Assembly: GCA_965368335.1 (NCBI GenBank) | Contig: CBDUMN010000024.1 | Location: 1 to 40,761, forward strand | From: CBDUMN01 sp965368335 | GTDB taxonomy: Bacteria; Pseudomonadota; Alphaproteobacteria; Rhodospirillales; JAPHRK01 | Length of the DNA: 40,761 nucleotides | Reading direction: 5' to 3' | In this document: in pieces, positions 8,938-14,767 of the stretch | How positions within the stretch are numbered: the stretch's first letter is position 1 | Layout of the letters: every line of letters starts with the position of its first letter | Translations under genes and position numbers: made by a program | The notes under the pieces: generated by a model | Told to the model about the DNA's origin: nothing | The model's database searches: none | The model's input: only the letters and a program-made list of their open reading frames with translations

Positions 8938-9658
8938 CACGACGCAGGATATCGTCGAGTTCGCCCTCGCCTATCCGTTTCATATTCCCGAAAAGCCCTA
9001 TCTCCTGCTCCCCGGCGGCAAGGTCTCCGGCCAACCGCCGGACCATAAGGACCGTACGGGGCGTATCCCGGTCCTGGCGACCGGCTCGAACCGCTCGCCC
9101 CGTCAGCTGCTGCGAAAGTTTCCCGACCTGCAAGACGTTCTGCCGGTCGATCAGGGCTTTCTCGATGGACATGATGTGGTCTACTCGGCTCATTTGACCC
9201 GCTACGGCTCGGTCCCGGCGGCCCTGGCCGCCATGCCTAACTGCCGGGTTCGGGTCTCCGTCACCTGGCTGACCGAAACCCAACTGGAGCGCATGCACCA
9301 AACCGAAGCCCTGGGCCAAAACTACGACTATGGACGGCTGGATGGCGTCTCCCTAGCGATTGATGGGGGCGAACAACTCGGCGAGGTGTTCGCCTATATC
9401 AGTAGGCGCGGTTTTCTCGCCTGGGAAGACCGCCCCATCCCCCTGGCCGCCATCGCCGCCGAAGGGCGCAATGCCCCGGCCCTCAAACAACGGGAAGCCC
9501 TCGACCTGGCGCGAAGCCGCCTCACCCCCGAAAGCTCCTTAACCCGCTTTGTCGTCGAGACGGTCAATAATGAAAGCCTCCGCACCAAGCGAAACCAAAA
9601 ACTCAGCGAACAAGCCCTACCGTCTGGTCACCCGAATTTCGTGAAAGAGACTGTCTGA
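8930..9658 (+). CDS. Conserved protein of unknown function, coupled to the HD-GYP gene
   Basis: A 242-residue soluble protein whose ATG lies inside the last codons of the HD-GYP gene (8-base overlap), implying translational coupling. The sequence has an N-terminal proline-rich stretch, then VLATGSNRSP at about residues 50-59, a pattern reminiscent of the phosphate-binding loop (YGSN) of gamma-glutamylcyclotransferase-like folds; this resemblance is weak and not an assignment. There is no signal peptide or membrane segment. The C-terminal ~40 residues are polar and basic with poorer conservation character. Its TGA stop forms the first bases of the hairpin repeat at 9656. Being coupled to a signalling enzyme suggests related use, but no function can be given. 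Confidence 0.7.
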   Translation: MDSTTQDIVEFALAYPFHIPEKPYLLLPGGKVSGQPPDHKDRTGRIPVLATGSNRSPRQLLRKFPDLQDVLPVDQGFLDGHDVVYSAHLTRYGSVPAALAAMPNCRVRVSVTWLTETQLERMHQTEALGQNYDYGRLDGVSLAIDGGEQLGEVFAYISRRGFLAWEDRPIPLAAIAAEGRNAPALKQREALDLARSRLTPESSLTRFVVETVNNESLRTKRNQKLSEQALPSGHPNFVKETV

Positions 9659-9702
9659 TCAACCGGCCTCCCCTAGAAGGGGAAGGGAAATTTTTACCCC
9701 TG
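9656..9702. repeat. Hairpin repeat copy A, left flank of the toxin-antitoxin module
   Basis: A 47-bp element nearly identical to 10415-10462. Both read TGATCAA, then CCGGCCTCCCCTAGAAGGGG, then a second short inverted repeat ending TTTACCCCTG. The core CCCCTAGAAGGGG forms a hairpin, and the second half (GGGAAATTTTTACCC) can form another. Copy A begins at the stop codon of the gene ending at 9658. It may act as a transcription end or RNA-stabilising structure, or be a dispersed intergenic repeat. Confidence 0.8.
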
Positions 9703-9732
9703 AATTTCAATGGCGATAAAACGCTGGAGCGC

Positions 9733-9751
9733 GGTATGAATTTATCATACC
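9733..9751. promoter_or_regulatory. Palindromic operator candidate for the toxin-antitoxin operon
   Basis: A perfect inverted repeat, GGTATGA - ATTTA - TCATACC, centred 43 bp upstream of the antitoxin start at 9785. Ribbon-helix-helix antitoxins of the ParD type repress their own promoter through such short palindromes, and the AT-rich spacer could coincide with a -10 region. The palindrome is seen directly; the operator role is inferred from position. Confidence 0.6.
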
Positions 9752-9784
9752 ATGATGCGAATCATCCAACGGAAGGGTATTGCC

Positions 9785-10075
9785 ATGGCGGCGTCTCGGA
9801 AACGGACCGTTAGTCTGCCCGACGAACAGGCAAGCTATATCGACGGTCTTGTCAATTCCGGTTCTTATGCAAGCGCCAGCGAGGTGGTGCGGGCCGGTCT
9901 GCGCGCCTTGCAGGAGCGCGACGATGCCGTTGAGCGTTGGCTGCGCGAAGAGGTCGTGCCGGTCGCGGCTGCAGTCCAGGCCGACCCGTCCCGCTCAATC
10001 CCCGCCGAACGGGTCTTCGACGATCTGCGCGCCCTCCATGCCGCACGCGGCAAAGGACGCCGGCGTGGCGCATAA
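9785..10075 (+). CDS. parD: ParD-like type II antitoxin (ribbon-helix-helix)
   Basis: A 96-residue protein starting MAASRKRTVSLPDEQ. Residues ~5-50 have the ribbon-helix-helix layout of ParD/CopG proteins: a short beta strand (RTVSLP), then helix, the SGSYASASEVVRAGLR segment that is diagnostic of the ParD group, then a charged toxin-binding tail. The start at 9785 is chosen over the in-frame ATG at 9752 because GGAAGGG lies eight bases before it and because the longer version would overlap the operator-like palindrome. The C-terminal half, with PVAAAVQADPSRSIPAERVFDDL, is typical of antitoxins that wrap around a ParE toxin. The toxin gene overlaps the end by 11 bases. Confidence 0.9.
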   Translation: MAASRKRTVSLPDEQASYIDGLVNSGSYASASEVVRAGLRALQERDDAVERWLREEVVPVAAAVQADPSRSIPAERVFDDLRALHAARGKGRRRGA

Positions 10076-10373
10076 GGTTCTCTTTGCGCCGGAAGCTCGT
10101 GACGATCTCAAGGAACTCTACCTCTATATCGTGGAACGCGCGGGTGATGAGCGTGCCATGGCTTATGTCGAACGGATCGAGGCATATTGCCTAGGCTTTA
10201 CCGACTTTCCGGAGCGGGGAACCCAGCGAGACGACCTATTTCCGGGACTTCGGATTGTCGGCTTCGAACGCCGAGTGACGCTTGCATTGTTGGTCGATGG
10301 GGATACGGTTACGTTTCTGCGGGTTCTTTATGGCGGTCGCGATATTGGCGCTTTGGCAGATGATCCGTCCTAG
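10065..10373 (+). CDS. parE: ParE-like type II toxin (RelE/ParE superfamily)
   Basis: A 102-residue protein read from GTG at 10065, with AAAGGA seven bases upstream. The sequence VLFAPEARDDLKELYLYI, then a helix ending in FPERGTQRDDLFPGLRIVGFERRVTLALLV and TVTFLRVLYGGRDI, follows the RelE/ParE fold: N-terminal strand and helical hairpin, then an antiparallel sheet with the conserved arginine and the final YGGRD motif typical of ParE. ParE toxins poison DNA gyrase; some relatives cleave mRNA on the ribosome, so the target is not certain. Translation is coupled to the antitoxin by an 11-base overlap. An in-frame ATG at 10038 lacks a ribosome binding site. Confidence 0.9.
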   Translation: MAHKVLFAPEARDDLKELYLYIVERAGDERAMAYVERIEAYCLGFTDFPERGTQRDDLFPGLRIVGFERRVTLALLVDGDTVTFLRVLYGGRDIGALADDPS

Positions 10374-10414
10374 CAAGACTTGAAACATCACCTAGATCAG
10401 GCGCTGGGCGTGAT

Positions 10415-10462
10415 TGATCAACCCGGCCTCCCCTAGAAGGGGAGGGGTAAACTTTACCCCTG
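10415..10462. repeat. Hairpin repeat copy B, right flank of the toxin-antitoxin module
   Basis: A 48-bp near-copy of 9656-9702, in the same orientation. It contains two adjoining perfect inverted repeats: CCTCCCCT-AGA-AGGGGAGG and GGGGTAAA-C-TTTACCCC. It differs from copy A by one inserted C and a few substitutions, several of which restore pairing. It includes the stop codon of the convergent rhodanese gene. Confidence 0.8.
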
Positions 10463-10894
10463 CACCCAAGGTAGGGCGTCGAAGCGCCAGCCGTTTTTGG
10501 TGCTGCGGCGTTTGAGGTCGTCTTTGTCGCCTTCGAAGCCGTGGGTGATATTCATGGCCTGGGTGTATCCGGCGGCGGTCAGTAAAATGGCGGCGTGTTT
10601 GGAGCGCACACCGGAGCGGCAGAGGATGAGCAGGGGGGCGTCTTTGTCGAGGCCGAGGCTGTTCACCTGTTCGGCGAACATCGGGTTCTTGTTGCCTGCC
10701 GGAAAATCCTGCCATTCGATCAGCAGCGGTTGCTGTCCCAAGTCAGACAGATCGGGAATGCCGACGTAGGACCACTCAGCGCTGGTGCGCACATCGAGCA
10801 GTTGCGCCTTGTCGTCTTCAATCAGTTTTTCCCAGGCGTCCTTGCAGGAAATTTCACCGGCGTATGCGCCTCCAGAGGAATTTTCGGCCACCAT
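10454..10894 (-). CDS. Rhodanese-like domain protein
   Basis: A 146-residue single-domain rhodanese. The CH2A-type element LLDVRTSAEW sits at residues 32-41 and the active-site loop CRSGVRS starts at Cys92, followed by the helix HAAILLTAAGY. Active-site cysteines of this loop carry persulfide in sulfurtransferases; six residues follow Cys92 in the loop as in the sulfur-specific group. There is no signal peptide, so it should be cytoplasmic. The ATG at 10894 has an excellent AAGGAG upstream. The gene is divergent from the large oxidoreductase gene at 11031, and its last codons run into repeat copy B. Confidence 0.9.
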   Translation of the reverse strand: MVAENSSGGAYAGEISCKDAWEKLIEDDKAQLLDVRTSAEWSYVGIPDLSDLGQQPLLIEWQDFPAGNKNPMFAEQVNSLGLDKDAPLLILCRSGVRSKHAAILLTAAGYTQAMNITHGFEGDKDDLKRRSTKNGWRFDALPWVQG

Positions 10895-11030
10895 TCGCTC
10901 CTTATCGTTGGCAGGGGAGACTTTCTAGGGTTAAAGTCTGTTTCTAGACAGGGGTGTCTCAAAAACAAGGTCTTTACCACAAAAAAATAGTTAATCGAAC
11001 CTTATTATCTCAAGGGGGCTGTAGAAAGTT

Positions 11031-14000
11031 ATGGGTCATATGGTAAAAACAGAAACGCTCAACCTCACCCATGGAATGACCTTTCACGAACTTTACGAGC
11101 GCGACGGGCTGGTTAGGCTTGACGGAATTTTTCTCGATTTTCTGAACCAGCAGAATGCCTCGTTAGCCGAGGGCGTTCGTCAGGCCCGCGCCAAGGCGGC
11201 CAAGGGGGAAGCGCCGGACCGCAAGGAAGAGGCCGACCTGATGCTCGCGGTCGCGCCCCATCTGGACGCCTTTATTGGCGGCCTGTTCGGCAATACCCGG
11301 GCGATTGCCGATCTGCGCCTCAAATACAACAAGCTGGCAAACATCTCCGAATGTAAGAAGGTTTTCGTGCAGCGTACGGCGGCCAAGGCCCATAGGCCGG
11401 ACGAGGTTGCAGGATTCGACGGCGCGGCCCTGGCTCGCGAGGTGGAAAACCTGCTGGGCAAGGAGCTGAACGAACAGATTTTCGCCGATGCGGTGATGGG
11501 ATGGCTCGAAGACAAAGACGCCAACGCCGCCGCCCTTGATCTGGCGAGCCGCTATGCGGCCTGGGCCTCGCAAACCAAGGAAGGGCGGCACAAGCACCGC
11601 AAGGGACAGCTCTTCAAGCTGATGCACCATGTCGATCACTTCAATTTGGTCGAGACGGAAACCACTCAAGTTGCGGGCGTCGAAGCCAAATGTCTGCCCT
11701 CCGAGCGGTTTCGTGAGCGTGACGGGTTCCACCTGACCGACAAAGGGGCCGACAAGGCCGGGGCGCTGGATGAGATCAACTATTGCGTCCTCTGCCACAA
11801 TCGGGGCCGCGATTCTTGTTCCCACGGTATACGTGACAAACAAACCGGTGCATACGGCAGCAACCCTCTCCGCGTACCGACCGAAGGTTGTCCGCTGGAA
11901 GAACGCATTTCGGAAATGCATGAAGCCAAGATGCACGGCTACGGCATTTCGGCGCTGGCTATCGTCTGCGTCGACAACCCCATGACGGCTGGCACCGGGC
12001 ACCGTATCTGCAACGACTGTATGAAGGCCTGCATCTTCCAAAAACAGGATCCGGTCAATATCCCCGAGGCCGAGACCCGCATCCTCAAAGACGTATTGGA
12101 GTTACCCTGGGGATTTGAAATCTATTCTCTGCTGACCCGTTGGAACCCGCTCAATTTCGACCGGCCTTACCCCAAAGCGCCGACCGGTTATAAGGTGCTG
12201 GTGGTCGGCCTCGGCCCGGCGGGCTTCACGCTGTCGCACCATCTGATGAACGAAGGCCATGCGGTGGCCGCCATCGACGGCTTGAAGATTGAGCCGTTGA
12301 AGCCCTCGCTCTGCGGTGTCGCGCCCGATGGCCATCATGTGCCCTTCGAACCGGTTCATCGCATTGCCGACCTGCGTGAAATGCTCGATGAGCGCTCCAT
12401 GGCCGGGTTCGGCGGCGTCGCCGAATACGGCATCACTGTGCGGTGGGATAAGAACTTCCTCAAAGTCATCCGGCTGGTGCTTGAGCGCCGCCGTGAGTTC
12501 GACATGTTCGGCGGGGTGCGCTTCGGCGGCACCATCACGCCCGACGATGCCGCTGAAATGGGCTTCGACCATATCGCCCTTTGCGCCGGAGCGGGCGCGC
12601 CGACGGTGCTCGATATTCCCAACGGCTTGGCGCGCGGCGTACGTCAGGCGTCGGACTTCCTGATGGCCCTGCAACTGACTGGCGCGGCCAAGAAGGATTC
12701 CATCGCCAACCTGCAACTGCGCCTGCCGGTGGTTGTCGTCGGTGGTGGTTTGACCGCCATCGATGCAGCGACCGAGGCCCTGACCTATTACGCCCGTCAG
12801 GTCGAGAAATTCCTTGAACGCTATGAGGTTTTGGTCGCCGAGAATGGTGAAGCGGCGGTCAAGGCGCGCTGGACGCCGGAAGACGCCAAAGTCGCCGAGG
12901 AATTTATCGCCCATGGCAAGGCGATCCGCGCCGAGCGCGAAGCCGCCGAAGAAGACGACCGGGAGCCCAAGTTCATCCCGCTGCTGCAAAGCTGGGGCGG
13001 GGCGACTATCGCCTATCGCCGTAAGATGATCGATAGCCCGGCCTATCGGCTCAACCACGAAGAAATCGAAAAGGCCATGGAGCACGGCATCTGGTTTGCC
13101 GAGTTGCTGTCGCCGCTGGCCGTTGAGGTGGACGAGTTCAACCATGCGGCGGGCTTGAAGCTTGAGCGCATGGCGGCCAACGAAGAAGGTAAACTCAAAG
13201 GCGCCGGCGAGGAGGTCACCCTGCCCGCCAAGGCCGTTTTGGTGGCGGCGGGTACGCGCCCCAATACCGTCCTGGCCCAGGAAAATCCAACGACCTTCGA
13301 GCTGGACGGCAAATACTTCCAGGCGATTAACGAGGCGGGCGAAAAGGTGACGCCCGAGTGGACCGCCAAGCCGGAAAACAACGCGGTGTTGATGGCCCAA
13401 ACGGCCTCGGGAACCCCGATGAGTTTCTTCGGCGATCTGCATCCGTCGTTTGCCGGAAACGTGGTCAAGGCCATGGCCAGTGCGCGCAAAGGCTATCCGA
13501 TCATCGACCGGGTGCTGGCGCAGAAGCCGCCGTCTTCAGTGTCGTTTGAGGAAATTTTCCAAAAAATGGACGAAGGCCTGCGGGTTGTCGTTCAGCGTGT
13601 CGAGCGCCTGACCCCGACGATCATCGAAGTGGTGATGAAAGCGCCCCTGGCGGCCAAGGCCTTCAAGCCCGGCCAGTTCTTCCGTTTGCAGAATTTTGAA
13701 ACCCTGGCCCGCCGGGTTGATGAGACGACTCTGGCCGCCGAAGGCATGGCGCTAACCGGCGCCTGGGTCGATAAGGAGAAGGGGCTGGTTTCGGTGATCG
13801 TGCTGGAGATGGGCGGCTCGTCCAATCTCTGCGCCCACTTGAAACCCGGCGAACCGGTGATCCTCATGGGGCCGACCGGCGCGCCGACCGAAACGCCGAG
13901 CGGCGAAACGGTGTTGCTGGCGGGCGGTGGGCTCGGCAACGCCGTGCTGTTCTCTATCGGTCAGGCGCTGCGCCAAGCCGGTTCCAAGGTGCTCTACTTC

Positions 14001-14543
14001 GCCGCCTATAAAGACGTGATCGACCGCTATCATGTGGAAAACATTGAAAAAGCCGCCGATATCATCGTCTGGTGCTGCGATACCGCACCCGGCTTTAAGC
14101 CCGGACGGCCGCAGGATAAGGCCTTTGTCGGCAATGTGGTGCAGGCCATGGAGGCTTACACCAAGGGCGAACTGGGTGAGACGGAAATCGGTCTCGGCGA
14201 GGTGGATCGCCTCATCGCTATCGGTTCGGATCGGATGATGGACGCCGTGGCCCGCTCACGACACGAAAACGATGTGCTGGAAGAAGCTTTTAAGGCCGGG
14301 CATGTGGCGCTGGGGTCCATCAACTCGCCCATGCAATGCATGATGAAGAAAATCTGCGCCCAGTGTCTGCAAAAACAGGTCGACCCGGAAACCGGTGAGG
14401 AATCCGTGGTCTTTACCTGTTTCAACCAGGATCAGGAGCTCGATAAGGTGGATTTCAACTGCCTCAACGAGCGCCTGCGGCAAAACGCTTTGCAGGAAAA
14501 GCTGACGGCCCAATGGATCGCCCACTGTCTGGCAGCCGAGTAG
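11031..14543 (+). CDS. Large flavin/iron-sulfur oxidoreductase, single-chain NfnB-NfnA-like fusion
   Basis: A 1170-residue cytoplasmic protein. Residues 1-245 are mostly helical and not recognised. Residues 246-345 carry eight cysteines (252, 255, 263, 287, 313, 327, 330, 334), as in the two-[4Fe-4S] N-terminal domain of GltD and NfnB. Rossmann motifs follow at 389-401 (VLVVGLGPAGFTL, FAD) and 567-576 (VVVVGGGLTA, NAD(P)H), then YRRKM with a conserved NHEEIE helix. Residues 845-1095 are a ferredoxin-reductase/PyrK-like domain, with PGQFFRL near 880 and VLLAGGGLGNA near 961. The C-terminus has Cys1103, 1109, 1112 and 1130, the PyrK/NfnA [2Fe-2S] arrangement, ending in QDQELDKVDF. Order and cofactor sites match NfnB then NfnA, which transfer electrons between NADH, NADPH and ferredoxin. 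An insertion of ~75 residues sits at about 585-660. Start could be ATG 11031 or 11040. Confidence 0.85.
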   Translation: MGHMVKTETLNLTHGMTFHELYERDGLVRLDGIFLDFLNQQNASLAEGVRQARAKAAKGEAPDRKEEADLMLAVAPHLDAFIGGLFGNTRAIADLRLKYNKLANISECKKVFVQRTAAKAHRPDEVAGFDGAALAREVENLLGKELNEQIFADAVMGWLEDKDANAAALDLASRYAAWASQTKEGRHKHRKGQLFKLMHHVDHFNLVETETTQVAGVEAKCLPSERFRERDGFHLTDKGADKAGALDEINYCVLCHNRGRDSCSHGIRDKQTGAYGSNPLRVPTEGCPLEERISEMHEAKMHGYGISALAIVCVDNPMTAGTGHRICNDCMKACIFQKQDPVNIPEAETRILKDVLELPWGFEIYSLLTRWNPLNFDRPYPKAPTGYKVLVVGLGPAGFTLSHHLMNEGHAVAAIDGLKIEPLKPSLCGVAPDGHHVPFEPVHRIADLREMLDERSMAGFGGVAEYGITVRWDKNFLKVIRLVLERRREFDMFGGVRFGGTITPDDAAEMGFDHIALCAGAGAPTVLDIPNGLARGVRQASDFLMALQLTGAAKKDSIANLQLRLPVVVVGGGLTAIDAATEALTYYARQVEKFLERYEVLVAENGEAAVKARWTPEDAKVAEEFIAHGKAIRAEREAAEEDDREPKFIPLLQSWGGATIAYRRKMIDSPAYRLNHEEIEKAMEHGIWFAELLSPLAVEVDEFNHAAGLKLERMAANEEGKLKGAGEEVTLPAKAVLVAAGTRPNTVLAQENPTTFELDGKYFQAINEAGEKVTPEWTAKPENNAVLMAQTASGTPMSFFGDLHPSFAGNVVKAMASARKGYPIIDRVLAQKPPSSVSFEEIFQKMDEGLRVVVQRVERLTPTIIEVVMKAPLAAKAFKPGQFFRLQNFETLARRVDETTLAAEGMALTGAWVDKEKGLVSVIVLEMGGSSNLCAHLKPGEPVILMGPTGAPTETPSGETVLLAGGGLGNAVLFSIGQALRQAGSKVLYFAAYKDVIDRYHVENIEKAADIIVWCCDTAPGFKPGRPQDKAFVGNVVQAMEAYTKGELGETEIGLGEVDRLIAIGSDRMMDAVARSRHENDVLEEAFKAGHVALGSINSPMQCMMKKICAQCLQKQVDPETGEESVVFTCFNQDQELDKVDFNCLNERLRQNALQEKLTAQWIAHCLAAE

Positions 14544-14561
14544 GGGGACGAGACTTGAAAT

Positions 14562-14588
14562 CCCGGGAGAGGCGACCCATCTCCCGGG
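14562..14588 (+). promoter_or_regulatory. Strong hairpin after the oxidoreductase gene
   Basis: A perfect nine-base-pair stem, CCCGGGAGA / TCTCCCGGG, with a nine-base loop, 18 bases after the oxidoreductase stop. No T-run follows, so it is more likely a 3' RNA-stabilising structure or a non-canonical terminator than an intrinsic terminator. Confidence 0.55.
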
Positions 14589-14644
14589 TGATCCCGGCGC
14601 CCAGCTTGGTATTACCAGTTTCCTAGGTTTTCTGCGGGTTTGCG

Positions 14645-14702
14645 GGGGCTTATCGGCTGGACATTGCCGATCAGATGTGGTGTAACTAGCCCCACTTTTT
14701 TT
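14645..14702 (+). terminator. Branched hairpin with T-run upstream of acnB (terminator or attenuator)
   Basis: An outer stem GGGGCT (14645-14650) / AGCCCC (14688-14693) encloses an inner stem ATCGGC (14652-14657) / GCCGAT (14666-14671), and seven T residues follow at 14696-14702. Position fits either the intrinsic terminator of the oxidoreductase transcript or an attenuator in the acnB leader, 66 bases before the acnB start. Folding is by eye. Confidence 0.5.
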
Positions 14703-14767
14703 GCGGCGCATTATGAGGGTGCTTGCCCGGTCGCGCCTGCCTCTAGCCATTTATGCGGAGATCAACA

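Noticed and set aside
6202..8940. Two long minus-strand open frames (384 and 500 codons) opposite the HD-GYP gene
   Set aside because: They are mirror frames of a GC-rich gene. The plus-strand frame has all GAF and HD-GYP motifs, whereas these have none.
12102..13442. A 446-codon minus-strand open frame
   Set aside because: It is antisense to the oxidoreductase gene, which has complete cofactor motifs in its own frame.
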